DNA of 64,000 nucleotides from Aphrocallistes beatrix (lineage: Eukaryota; Porifera; Hexactinellida; Sceptrulophora; Aphrocallistidae), in the NCBI GenBank assembly GCA_963281255.1, contig OY725488.1:4797925-4861924 (forward strand), read 5' to 3'. Position numbers and translations under genes: made by a program. The notes under the pieces were generated by a model, which was given only the letters and a program-made list of their open reading frames with translations, ran no database searches and was not told where the DNA came from. This document shows, piece after piece, positions 31,652 through 43,952 of the stretch (position 1 is its first letter; each line of letters opens with the position of its first letter).

Positions 31652-33589
31652 TACATCCTGTATAGAAATCATGGAGAAATCTAAGATTGTACATACATCC
31701 GTATTGAAATGACTAAGAAATCTACGGTTGTTAATATATCGGTTGAAAATTGAAAATTTTAATACATCTCTTCACAATTGGTGGACAAACATACGATTGT
31801 TAATATATCTCCCGTAGATATGATTGAGAAACATGATTAGATAATCAGCTCGTCTAGAAAAGACTAAAAATCTACGATTGTAATACTCTCATATAGAAAT
31901 GAGTGGTAAACTTACAATTGGTAATACTTCTTAGGTAGAATGACTGAGAAACCTACGAATTCAAATACATCTCGTGTAAAAATGAATGAGAAGTCATTGA
32001 TTTAAATACTTCTCGTCCATCAATGACAACTGAGAAACCTACGATTTTCTATACATCCGGTATATAAATTACCAAGAAACCTACAATTGTATAGAAATCG
32101 CTTATAAAATCACAGACATAACAACGATTGTATAGATCCCTTCTAGAAATCGCTGAGAAAGTTACGATCGTATATACATCTCGTACAGAATGAATTGATA
32201 AACCTGTGATTGTATATACATCTCGTCTAGAAATGACAGGAGGTGTACAATTGTATACACATCTCATTTTGAAATGGCTGAGTAAATAGTAACTGTATAC
32301 GTAGACCTCACGTATAGATATGACTGAGAAACTAGAATTGTATATACATCTCATATTGAAATGACTGCAAAGCGTACGATTATATATACATCTCCGTTAG
32401 AACTAGCTGAGAAACTTGTGATTGTACATACCTCTTCGAGAAATGACTGAGAAAATTATGAATGTATATACATACATCGAGTATAGAAATGCCTGAAACA
32501 CACACGATTGTATATACATCTCGTCTAGAATTGAGAGAAACGTGATTTTGTATACTATTCGTATATAAATGTCTTATAAACTTATAATTTTATATTTATC
32601 CCCAATAGAAATCACCAAGAAAACGACGATTGTATACATCTCGTATTAAATGACTGAGAAAGCTATGGTTGTATTTACATCGTGTTAATGAACCGAGAAA
32701 CCTGCGATTGTATATACATCTAGAATATACATGACTGAGACCCCTCAATTGTATATACATCACGTCTAGAATTGAGTGAGAAACATGTGATTGTGTGTAC
32801 AATTCGCATAGAAATGTCTTAGAAACCTATAATTTTATATGCATCCTCTAAAGAAATCATAGATAAAACAAGGATTGCATAGATCCCTTATAAAAATTAC
32901 CTAGAAGGCACAATTGCATATACATCTCGTTCTGAATGAACTGAGAAACCTATGATTTTATCTACATTCCGTGAATAAATTACTGAGAAACCTGTGATTG
33001 TATATACATCTCGTGTACAAATGACTGAGACTACATGATTATATACATCTAGTATGGAAATGACTGAGACCTCGCGATTGTATATACATCTAGTCTAGAA
33101 TTGACAGAGAACCCTGTGATTGTGAATACAATTCGCATAGAAATGTCTTAGAAACCTATAATTTTGTATGTATATTCTATAAAAATGACAGAGAAAACAA
33201 CGATTGTATAGATCTCGCATAGGAATCCGTGAGAAAGCTACCTTTGTATTTGCATCTCGTTTTGCTATCGAGAAAATCCTATGATTTTATATAGATTTCC
33301 AATAGAAATGCCTGAGAAAGGTTTGATTGTATAAACAACTCTTATAGAAATGAATGAGAAACCACAAATTATGTAAACAACTCTTATATAATTGACTGAA
33401 AAACCTGTGATTGAATATATATTTCGTATATAAAAGACAGAATCCTGTGACTATATGTACATCGTCTAGAATTAACAAAGAGATCTACGATTGGATAAAC
33501 ATCTTTTGGAAATGACTGAGCAATGCCTGAGTGATTGAAAATACTTCTGGTATAGTAATGACTGGGAAACCTAGGATCAGTGTATCTTT

Positions 33590-33960
33590 TAAGGATTAAA
33601 AAAATTATTTTTGTTCTTTTTTAGGATTAAAAAAAATAATCCCCGGAATAAAATATATTATATTGGGATTTTTATTAATATAAATTCAAAAATTTGAAAC
33701 GTTATTGTACTCGAAGCCATCTGAAACTCCCAATATTGGCTAGAAACGTAAAATTTATCATACTTCGAACACAATCATGTAATAATACGCTAATATAAAA
33801 TATCCAACCATTTCTTAGTCATATATAAAAAATTTATATTATAATCTAAATTATAGAAAAAAAAAAAAACAGAAATAAAAAGCTTTTAGAATTAAGAAAA
33901 AAATTGCTTAAAAGATAGCCTACCTAGGATTGTATACACATCTCCATTATAACTAGTAGA
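33590..33960. other. A-rich insertion within the satellite
   Basis: A non-satellite stretch with repeated AGGATTAAAAAAAATAAT words and homopolymer A runs between two satellite blocks. No termini recognised. Confidence 0.4.
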
Positions 33961-33977
33961 GAATCATGTGATAGTAC

Positions 33978-34664
33978 TAAGGTTGCCAGACGTCCGGGTT
34001 TGACCCGGACAGTCCGGGTTTCGAGTCATTAGTCCGGAGTCCGGAAATGGGATGAATTTGTCCGAAGAAATTTGAGAATTTTGAGTCCTGTCCGACTACT
34101 CACACTCAGGACTGTCAATATATTATATCCGTATCTAAGTTATTTAGTTAGCTATTGCTCTGCTGCAAACGTGTCACTCTCTAATATTTGAAGAAAGAGT
34201 GCAAGTTTGTGAAATTTGGATTATTACTGATTTGTAATGCTACCATAGTGTACGTATACTACTGAGTACTGACCCTAACTGCCTAACATGTTTCGTAATG
34301 AGTATACTATAGGTATCTTCTTTTTGTTTCTGTGTTCAATGGCTTCAACGATGAATTATGATATGTAGATATGTAGTCACGTGGGTCAAGGGTCATTTTA
34401 TGTGTCTTTGCAGCTCTGGTTTACAGTGAATTACCTACATTCAAATTTGTTATTTCAAATTTTATTCTTTGAGATTTTAGTTTACCCGCAATAACTAATA
34501 GACGAAATATAATTTATTATTTCTCTTGATTATTTATGTATTCTGTATATTTTGGCGATAAGTTATTGATACAAATTTAAAATTAGATAGTAACATTACA
34601 ATAAACATTTTTTTAGAGAATAAATTATGTCCGGGTTTGGCATTTTGAAAATCTGGCAACCCTA
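33978..34664. mobile_element. hAT-type MITE, 687 bp, perfect 8-bp duplication
   Basis: The ends TAAGGTTGCCAGACGTCCGG and the complement of TCTGGCAACCCTA are inverted repeats. Both flanks are GATAGTAC (33970-33977, 34665-34672). The left part carries repeated GTCCGGGTTT words. No coding frame. Confidence 0.93.
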
Positions 34665-35037
34665 GATAGTACATACATCTAGTAAAGGAAATGACTGAGA
34701 CGACTGTATATAAATCCCGTCTAGAATTGCCACAGAGATCTACGGTTTGATATACGTCTCCTTCAGAAATGAATGAGTAAATAGTGATTGTTTATACTTC
34801 TAGTATATAAATGATTGGGAAATCTAGGATTGTATATACATCTAGTATCGAAATAACTGAGAACCCATGATTGTATTTACATTCCGAAAACAAATTACTG
34901 GGAAACCTGTGTGTATATAAATCTAGTGTAGAAACGACTGAGACCGCACGATCGTATATATATCTCCTCTAGAATTTACAGAGAAACTGTGATTGTATAT
35001 ATACAATTGGTATAGAAATGTCATAATTTGATATGCA

Positions 35038-35572
35038 TCCTTACTATTAAAACTCTATTAATGTGTATATATATCTCTCTCTGTAATGAATTGATTAAAG
35101 AAACTGCCAGGTGTAGAAAGCTGACTTTTGGCATGTGGCAGTCTTTTGGCTATAGCTCAACTAAGTTCTGACCTCAGACGAAAATGTCGACTCATCATGT
35201 AATTATGACGCCATTGTCACCCTTTTTATAATTAGAAATTTCAGTTTTTCGAACATAACTCAGAGATACCATCTCTATATACGTCTGTCCTACTGTTATA
35301 ATCGATATCTCACGAAGTATCACCAAATTTGTTAATTTTAAAAATTTCGATGCCTAATGGTGATGTCATAACAGATTGATCCGTCATCATTTTTTGATGA
35401 TAGTTGAATCATATTTGAGATATATCAATATACGCATTCTATTATAATTTCAGCCTTCTTTCACTTAAAATAGCTCTTACATTTAACCAATGTGACCCCA
35501 GGCGCCCAAAGGGCGCCTCCGACGAACACAAAGTATCCGCTAGCTGCGGAGCGCAAGCAAGCGAAGCGCTTG
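35038..35572 (+). repeat. Family-H copy cleanly inserted in a satellite monomer
   Basis: The 5' flank ATATGCA joins TCCTTACTATTAAAACTC; the end AAGCGAAGCGCTTG joins TAGAAATCA. Removing the copy rejoins a normal monomer (ATATGCA|TAGAAAT) with no duplicated bases. The element is therefore TC...TTG between A and T. The internal half is partly deleted. Confidence 0.9.
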
Positions 35573-35615
35573 TAGAAATCAAAGACAAATCAATGATTAT
35601 ATATATATCTCTTAA

Positions 35616-36394
35616 GGATACCGCCTTCGAAAAACCTTGCCTGGCGTAAAAAAAAACGGCAAAATTTTTTATTGCTAATTTCATTGTATCACTGTGCGGT
35701 CTAACATCTGATAGTAATAGTTGGACGGTATTTATTTTGATTTTTATGAGTTAACCCCCTAAAGTTTAGCGTTACTAAAAATTATTGGAGGTTTATGACT
35801 CATTTACCAATTAGTTTTTAACTTATTTGATAATTTTTTAATGATATGCACCCTAACATTGTCTTGGCACCATTAGAGATTATATTGCACAAAGATTTAG
35901 AAGAATGGCCAGATAAAATCCAAACAAAATAGCTCTATAAGGGAGGGAGTTCATTTATATAATGCTCGGGAAATCGCCTGTTTGATATCAGATATTTAGC
36001 GATCACTGGATCAGAAATAAAATTCTGATCTTTTCAAAAAAATAATTTGTTCGGATCCGATCATTTGTTCTTGAGATATCGCTTATTATTGGTAAAGTTC
36101 GGGCATAATATCTCTCTATGGTCCCGAAAGAGGGCGATGTCATATCTTAAAAACTATTGTCCTAAACAATTCCTTGAGTGCCCGAATTTCTACCATTAAG
36201 ATGTGCTAGTGGAAAACGAAAAAAACTGACTTTGAGACACTGTATCTCAAAAACTAGAAATGAGAATCAAAAACGGTTTGGAATGTGCCAGTATTTCTTG
36301 ATGGAGATACCTCCCCACGCTTAACATCTCTTATAGCTCTACTTTCATCGTATGCTGTAAGCCAAATCATATGTTTTTTTCGAGGGCGGTATCC
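35616..36394. mobile_element. TTAA-flanked element, copy B (779 bp)
   Basis: The ends GGATACCGCCTTCGAAAAAC and GAGGGCGGTATCC lie between TTAA at 35612-35615 and 36395-36398. It shares both end regions with copy A (28166-29923) but lacks about 1 kb of the middle. Confidence 0.88.
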
Positions 36395-36744
36395 TTAAGA
36401 ATCACTGAGAATGCTACGATTCCACATACTGCTCGTACAGAATGATTTGAGAAAGCTGTGATTGTATATACATCACGTATATAAGAGACATAATCCTGTG
36501 ATTTTGTACACATATCGTGTAGAAATGACTGAGAAACCCGTCATTGTGTATATAATTGGTATAGAGATGCCTTAGAAATCTATAATTTTATTTGCATGCC
36601 CTATAGAAATTACAAAGAAAACAACTATTGTTTACATTTCGAATTGAAATCCCGGAGATAAACTACGATTATGTTTACTACTCGTTTTGTAATCCCTGAA
36701 ATCCTGATTTTATATACATCTCATATATAAACTAGATAGAAACT

Positions 36745-36818
36745 ATTTATCATCTGTGTTTAGCGCGTTTGAATACCAAGGTCACGGGTTCTAACCTCGC
36801 TCTAGTCATTTGCATTTT
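36745..36818 (+). repeat. tRNA-like SINE head (tentative)
   Basis: TTTAGCGCGTTTGAATACC, AAGGTCACGGGTTCTAACCTC and GCTC resemble the D-arm and T-arm (box B, GGTTCNANNCC) of a tRNA without an anticodon stem. That is the usual structure of a tRNA-derived SINE 5' end. It is not a functional tRNA gene. Confidence 0.4.
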
Positions 36819-36834
36819 TCTCCATCAATTACAG

Positions 36835-37000
36835 TCAAATCTGAATGTCTAACTGCAACGGTTTTCAAGATATCGGCTCAAATTTTATAAATACGTTTCC
36901 ATAGCAACCCTGGAATGTAGCAACATTCCATTAGAGAAGTTCAAATTTTTCGAATTAACCCATTCCTACTACCTTGATTATCTTTGAAAATCATACATTA
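36835..37000. repeat. Single arm of the foldback family
   Basis: ACGGTTTTCAAGATATCGGC, CGTTTCCATAGCAACCCTGG and AATGTAGCAACATTCCAT match one arm of the palindrome at 23247-23757, diverged. Confidence 0.7.
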
Positions 37001-37217
37001 ATAACGCTTTACAATGTGAATAAAACAGGTCTGAATATTGCCAAAATGTATCTTAAATCTGTGAAAAACAGGTCTGAAAATCACATAATTCACTTTCCAC
37101 ACATACTACATAGTTGAGGTAAGCCAACATGAACAATGGACTCTAAAAAACGACTTCCTATTTAATAATAATACATTTCCCATATCTAACTTGAGCGGAT
37201 TACGAGATATAAATAAC

Positions 37218-37300
37218 CTGCGCGCTTCGCTTATTTGCGCGGCTTGCGGCTACAGCGTGTCCGCAGAGTAGCCCTGCTTGTGCCTGAGAATATTTAAGAA
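37218..37300 (-). repeat. Family-H 3' end fragment
   Basis: CTGCGCGCTTCGCTTATTTGC through GTGTCCGCAGAGTAGCCCTG matches the family 3' end, diverged. The following 37300-38040 holds nothing I recognise. Confidence 0.65.
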
Positions 37301-38685
37301 ACGGTCGATTGCTTTTCTAATCCCTTATCATGGCCTACTATAAAAATGTCGTTCATCTACGGTTAATGATGAAACTCAGAAATAGGAGGAGAAAATTAAG
37401 TTTATGATAAAATGAATTTGCTTAATATTAATCTAACTAATCCTGAATGGAATGTCAATTTGAAACTACAAAGTTCACATTATAAATATTTTTGTATTCG
37501 AGCGACTCAACCAACTTCAGTCAAATAAAGTTAACAACAATCGAGGTATATGTGTTATGTGCTATAATTAATCATTTTGATGATAGAATAAATTTAATGA
37601 TCAAATAATAGATTCAAATTAGCTGTATTCAATCATTTATATATGAAATAGAATTGTATAAATCGCATTATAAAAACATGAAAATTGATTGGTTCTCGCT
37701 TGAACCAATGAATTTCAATCACAAATAGTCTCTTCGATTGCATGTATTGTAAATGTATTCACTACTGTTTAGATCGCAATGTATTGTATTATGAAAGAAA
37801 TGAATTTCATTGATCAGCACAATTTGTCACCTATCTCGGAAAGGTGTGAAGATTTCGCTTAGATCTTCGAACCTAATTGTAGACTCATTATTACTTGTAT
37901 TTACCTGTGTGCCAAATTTCACATTTCTAGCACCTCCCAGTTCCTCAATCAATTCTGCATAACATCATTTCGTTTTAATATATAGGAAACACAATGGATC
38001 CAAGTTCCAGGACTCGAGATTGAACGCCTACAGTCCTTACTTAAAGGAATCTATGGATTGTATAAACAACCCGCCTAGAAATGACAGAAACTTGTGATTG
38101 TATATACATATGGTGTATAAATGACTGGGGATCCTGTATTAGTATATATATCTCCTGTAAAAATGACTGGAGAACCTCAGATTGTATATACATCTCCTTT
38201 AGAACTAATTGAGAAACTTGTAATTGTATATACACCTTATTGAAATGACTGAGACACATGTGATTGTATATACATCAAGTATAAAAATGAATGAGATGAA
38301 GCGATTGTATACACATCTCGTCTAGAGTTGACAGAGAAATCTGTGATTCTACAATTCGAATAGAAGTGTCTCAGAACCCTTTAATTTTATAGGAATAATC
38401 TATAGGAAAACACGGAGAAAACAACGACTATATACATCTCGTATAGAAATCAATGAGAAGGCTACGATTGCATTTACATCTCAGTTTTGCAAATCGCTAA
38501 ATACCATGATTTTGTATACATTTCCAATGGTAATACCTGAGAAACGTTTGATTATTTAAACAACTCGTATAGAAAAGAGTGAGAAACCACAGATTGTGTG
38601 AAGAACTCTTATAGAAATGACTGAGAAACCTTTGATGGTATATACTTTTAGACTATAAAAGACAGAATCTGGTGATTATAAATAT

Positions 38686-39159
38686 TAGGGGTGTACCGGA
38701 TATCCGGTTCTAATCCGGTATCCGGCTATATCCGGCCATTTACCGGATATCCGGCCGGAACCGGATATGAACCACTATCCGGCCGGATAGTGGTTCCAAT
38801 TGTGATTGTGTATGAATTAAACATTAACTACAAAAAGGATAGAAACAGAAGCAATTTATTCAATTAACTACAATTTAATTCTAAAGCTATTATCAATCCA
38901 TAAATCTAATCTAATCTATAACCTATTCCAATCTACTATATTAAAACTCTAAATGCTAGCTAATAATTGTTTCAGTAAGGAAAGATTCTTTTGTATGAAT
39001 ATTAATCTCTCACCATTTTCTGGTAGTAGCCTACTTCGTTTTTTAGGTCTTGTTGTGATATTATGGTATCATTTATCAAATAAATATTTAACCGGATAAT
39101 TGAGTACCGGATATCCGGATCCGGCCGGAGTAGAAAATCTCTAATCCGGTACACCTCTA
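38686..39159. mobile_element. hAT-type MITE, 474 bp, perfect 8-bp duplication
   Basis: The ends TAGGGGTGTACCGGAT and ATCCGGTACACCTCTA are inverted repeats; both flanks are ATAAATAT (38678-38685, 39160-39167). The left part is full of CCGGATATCCGG palindromes, which also recur near the right end. Confidence 0.94.
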
Positions 39160-39952
39160 ATAAATATATCTCGTGTAGAAATTACTGAGAAACCTGTGAT
39201 TATATATATGTTACAGTCAATCTATGCAACCAGTCATTTCGCGTAATGCCTAAAAGTTTCAGGCAATTCATGTAATAGCTGTGACCCTCAATCATTACGT
39301 GAAATACCTAATATCTCAAGCTGTTTCGTGAAATGGCTACAATTTTGGTTAGTTAGTTCATGAAATACCTGATAACTAATGAATGAAATAATTGAATAAT
39401 GAGAAGATGGATATGAAAGATATAATGCACTTGGGATTTGAAGAATAATATTATTATCATGTCAGTTAATGAGTGTAAGTTATATTTGACGTTGTCTTTA
39501 ACATTCTGCCATAGTTACTTGTGTTTGCATGACAAACTGCTATGGGAACTACTAGAACATTTAACCTTGTTCTTGAAACACTTACATCTGTTGAGATGAC
39601 TGAGAAACCTATTATAGCATATCCAACTCGTGTATATATCAGAAAGAAACTTAAGATATTAATTATTTCACGTAGAGAATTCACAATGAAATCTAATATT
39701 GTATACTACATCTCATACAGAATGAACAGAAAGGAGTGATTGTATAGACATCAATAATATCAAATGAATGAGAACTAACGATTGATTGTATATTCTGTAA
39801 AGAAACTATAGATAAACAAATGAGTGTATATAAATTAAGGATAGAAATGAATGAGACTCCACGATTATATACATCTAGTATTCAGATGACAGAGACCCGA
39901 TGCTTGAATATACATCTCGTTTAGATGTTACTCAGAAACCTATGAATGGATA

Positions 39953-40582
39953 TCCTTACTATTAAAACTCGATTAATGTTTATATATACAGTCGAAATCG
40001 GGTTAATTTGTCTACCGGGTTATTTTGTCTATCGGGTTATTTTGTCGTTTTGGCAGTGCAATCAAATGGACAAAATAACCCGATTTCGACTGTATATATA
40101 TATATATATGTAACGAATTGATTGATTAAACTGTCAGGCGCAGAAAGCTGATTTATGGCATGTTGCAAATTTTTGGCCATGGCTCCACTAAGTTCTGAGC
40201 TCAGACCAAAATGTCGACTCATCATGGAATTATGACGTCATTGTCACCTTTTTTATAATTAGAAATTTCAGTTTTTAGAACATAACTCAGCCATTTTAAG
40301 TGATAGAAGGCTGAAGTTTTAATAGAATACTACATATATTAATATATTTCACATCTGATACAACTACCATCAAAAAATGATGACTCAACACTCTGTTATG
40401 ACGTCATCATAGCGGATCAAAAATTTTAAAAATTGACTAATTTGATTTTTGGTGCGATATCGATTATAACAGTATGACAGATGTATTTAGAAATGCTATC
40501 TCACTTATAATTAATCAATGTGACCTCAGGCGCCCACAAAGAGCAGGTCAGCCGCGCAGCACAAACAAGCGAAGCGCGCTTG
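39953..40582 (+). repeat. Family-H copy carrying a small MITE
   Basis: The start TCCTTACTATTAAAACTCGA follows GGATA, and the end AAGCGAAGCGCGCTTG precedes TACATCTA, again a clean A|T insertion in a satellite unit. The 104-bp MITE at 39989-40092 sits in its TA-rich tract. Confidence 0.9.
39989..40092. mobile_element. Small TA-flanked MITE with 17-bp subrepeats, 104 bp
   Basis: The ends CAGTCGAAATCGGGTTAATTTG and CAAAATAACCCGATTTCGACTG are inverted repeats with TA outside. The interior repeats GGGTTATTTTGTCTATC. A larger copy is at 63132-63401. Confidence 0.9.
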
Positions 40583-40859
40583 TACATCTAAAAAAAGAAA
40601 TGACTGAGAACCCACGATTGTTCAATATCCTGTGAGGAAATATTGTGAAAAAATGAATGTAAATACATTTAGTAAAGAAATGACTGATTATATAGATCTA
40701 AAATGCAGATGACAGATACCCGACGTTTGAAAATATATCTCGTTTAGGAATGAGTAAGAAAACTGTGATTGTATATACATATAATATCAAATGACTGAGA
40801 AAACACGTTTGTATCTATATTTCGTAAAGAAATACTGAAAAACCAATGAGTGTATAACT

Positions 40860-41426
40860 CCAGGGGTGACAGGGGTAGCGTACCACCCATGACCTAAATG
40901 TTATGTTGACTTGGGGCGGCATGCCACATTAGTTTGATATATGTTTACAAATCTCGCCACTCCAGCTAATCATGAAAAAATCAAAATAGTTAAGCCTATG
41001 ATCGTCGTTAAACGACTATTCTTCCGTAACCAATTCACATTGAACATTTTCTAAACATCATTGATGAATTTCAAGAACTCAACAGTTTGGTTCTTGTCTA
41101 CAACGTCCTTTTCCATGATATAAGCAAACAGTCCGGCTGAAGTTGACTAATGGAAAAACTTAGGGGCCAAAATTACATTTCACCTTTCCAAGCTGACAAC
41201 CAGGAGGCTTTCGATGTTAATTTGGAGCACGTTTAGATAAATTGCACTTATCCTAATTAAAAAAAGGTACTTATTTATGCCCACGTTTTTGTAGCAACGA
41301 GGATTGCATTCACTAAATTTTGGGAAGGTGAACACTTCTTCTTAGTCTTTTAAATTCAGTCAAATGTTTCTACTCAACTTGAGTATGCATAGACATGATT
41401 CATGAATAATTAATTACATAACTTAA
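40860..41426 (-). pseudogene. P-element/THAP9-like fragment, second copy (tentative)
   Basis: On the minus strand the best stretch (41149-41040) reads FAYIMEKDVVDKNQTVEFLK, then FINDV, a stop, and KMFNVN. This is related to 21570-22170. The pattern resembles the region of P-type transposases before the catalytic insertion, but I can see no catalytic residues. The frame is broken in several places. Confidence 0.38.
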
Positions 41427-43278
41427 GGATACCGCCCTCGAAAAAACATATGATTTGGCTTACAGCATACGATGAAAGTAGAGCTATAAGAGATGTTAAG
41501 CGTGGGTACGTATCTCCGTCCAGAAATACTTGCGCATTCCAAACCACTTTTGATCCTCATTTCTAGTTTTTGAGATACAGTGTCTCAAAGTCTGTTTTTT
41601 TCGTTTATCGCTAGCACATCTTAATGGTAGAAATCCGGCCACTCAAAAAATTTTTAATAATATACGATAATATACATTTATATTGCGCAGATTCCATACT
41701 AATATGCTCAAGTGCGCTGTACAATTCAATAAAAGTAAGTGTATGTTATGAATGTACGTATTTGTGTGTATAAAAATGTCTATAAGATATCGAAATTGAG
41801 TGGTCCTACGTTCAACACCTAATGATATGGAACAACTCTTTCAAACCTCTATCTCAAACTAATTTTGACTAAAAATTCGGTAAAGACGGTCAATTTTGAA
41901 AATTTAAAGTCCCGAGGTAGAGAGATTTTAAGTTTAGATGTTACGAAGAATGTAAAATGAGCTATTAAAAATGAACAATGCATTCACAGGCATTTATTCG
42001 CATTTATACTGATGATCTAGGTATATTCGAACCAAATATTTACGTAAAATAGCAAAAGTACACTGAAATCCACAAATTTGGCCCCTAACCCCGAATATGT
42101 TGAGATAATTGTGAATAATAATTCAAATTCCTAGCACCACGAATTAAAACCCATCAGTTATAATGAATAAAGAGCGTCTAAAAGTATAGTAGGAGGTTAA
42201 AACGAAGGTCTACGACATTTAGTTTCCAAGTTAGGATTTTCGAAAAATGCTACGTCATCATATGAGAAAAATTTAAAATAAAAAACAAAACATAAAATTC
42301 CATAGGTTATAGTGCAATTATTATCAAAGAATCATCATATATGTACCCACATAAAAAGTATATTAGGAAGGGAAAACAAAGAATTTTTGCTTATATTTAC
42401 AGAGATAGATATATCTCTTTTCAGACCCTAAACGGGGGTTTTGGACCGAATATGGGAAGTCCAAGGCCAGAACTTTCAAATTAAGTATCAAAAGTTCTCC
42501 AATTTTTGTGTATACATTATTAACGACAATTGCATTCATTATTTAGCATAATAGCCAAATTTGGATACATAATTCATGATTAGATTTGGTATTTTCTAAA
42601 ATATTCAAAGTTCTCAATAGAATTTGATCTACACTCAAGTCAATGATAAATCGAGAATTTTTATTTTATGACAAAGGAGTGTTTGAGGAACCTGAATATT
42701 TTCGCATATATCCCTCCATTAAAGATTATAATAGATTATATATCTTCAATAGTTTTTAAGATATGACTTCGGACTCTTTCGGGACTATAGAGAGATATTA
42801 TGTCCAAACTTTATCTATAATAGGCGATATCTCACGAACAAATGGTCGGATCCAAACAAATTTTTTTTGAAACGATCAGAATTTTATTTCTTATCCAATG
42901 ATCGCTAAATATCTGATGTCAAACAGGCGATTTCCCGAGCATTATATAAACAAACTCCCTTATAGAGCCATTTTGATTGGATTTTATTTGGCCTTTCTTC
43001 TAAATCTTTGTGTTATATAATCTCCAATTGGGACCAAAACACTTTTGAGGTACATATCATTAAAAAATATCAAGTGAGAAACTAATTGTTGAATGGGTCA
43101 AAAACATCCAAAAAATTTTTAATTTTTAGTAACGCTAAACTTTAGGGGATTAACTCATAAAAATCAAAATAAATACCATCCAACTAGTACTATCAGATGG
43201 TAGACCGCTCAGTAATACAATGGAATTACAATAAAAAAAATTTTTTACGTCAGGTAAAGTTTTTCGTGGTTGGCATTC
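41427..43278. mobile_element. TTAA-flanked element, copy C, inverted (1852 bp)
   Basis: It begins GGATACCGCCCTCGAAAAAA and ends near GGCATTC, between TTAA at 41423-41426 and 43279-43282. It is the reverse complement of copy A, with the L2-like LINE tail (about 41645-41790) inserted. No long reading frame. Confidence 0.85.
41645..41790 (-). repeat. 3' tail of an L2/CR1-clade LINE
   Basis: On the minus strand it reads GTACAGCGCACTTGAGCATA, then GCGCAATATAAATGTATATT and an AT-rich tail. This is the same 3' end as in the LINE at 47868-49012, and a 5'-truncated insertion. Confidence 0.75.
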
Positions 43279-43952
43279 TTAACTAGCTTGAAGTATTTAA
43301 CAAATCCTTGACACCAATTTTTTGCTGACGGCCATTGACTCAGTATATAAAATGCCATGGACTGAGAAAACACTTTTGTAACTATATTCCGTGAAGAAAT
43401 TACTGAGAAACCAATGAGTCTTGATACATCTAGTGTAGAAATGAGTGAGACAACACTATTATAATACATCTATTATATAAATAACTGAGACCAGACTATT
43501 GAAAATAATTTCAGTTCAGAATGACTGATAAAACATGCTTCTATTAATATTTTGTTAAGAAATTGCTAAAAACAATGAGAGTTGATACATATATAATGTA
43601 AATACTAGAGACCAGCTGATTGAAAATACATTTCAGGTCAGAAGGACTGAGAACTCAAAGGTATTTACAATAATCTGGTGTCTGTTAATAACATAATAGA
43701 TGTAATATAATCTTGGGGTCTCAGTTATTTCTACACTAGATATATCAGAACTCATTGGTTTCTCAGTAATTTCTTCAAGGAAAATAGATACAATCGTGGG
43801 TTCTCAGTCATTTCGATGTTAGAAGTATATACATTGACTGGTTTCAAAGTCAATCTGAACCGAAATGTATATTCAATAATCTGAAAACACGTTTGTATTT
43901 ACTATATTCGGTGAAGAAATTAATGAAAAACCAATGAGTGTTCATACATCTA

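Larger units (their letters stand above)
30770..43952. repeat. Satellite, simple about 42-bp monomers, heavily invaded
   Basis: Head-to-tail monomers with the consensus GATTGTATATACATCTCG, TATAGAAATGACTGAGAAACC and a variable 2-3 bp joint, giving about 42 bp per unit. They occupy 30770-33590, 34665-35037, 36395-36740, 38040-38685, 39160-39952, 40583-40860 and 43280-43952, with transposons and other inserts between. Units differ from each other at many positions, so the array is old. Minus-strand frames seen here are by-products of the 42-bp (14-codon) period, with stops in most units. Confidence 0.92.

Noticed and set aside
31800..33480. Minus-strand open frames of 60-100 codons in the satellite as genes
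   Set aside because: They follow the 42-bp repeat period, change frame between units and have no start context or conserved domain.
35160..35210. CAGACGAAAATGTCGAC in family H as another hammerhead
   Set aside because: It has GACGAAA but no CUGAUGA at the right distance, and the stems do not pair.
36745..36818. A functional tRNA gene
   Set aside because: No anticodon stem and no acceptor pairing; at most a SINE head.
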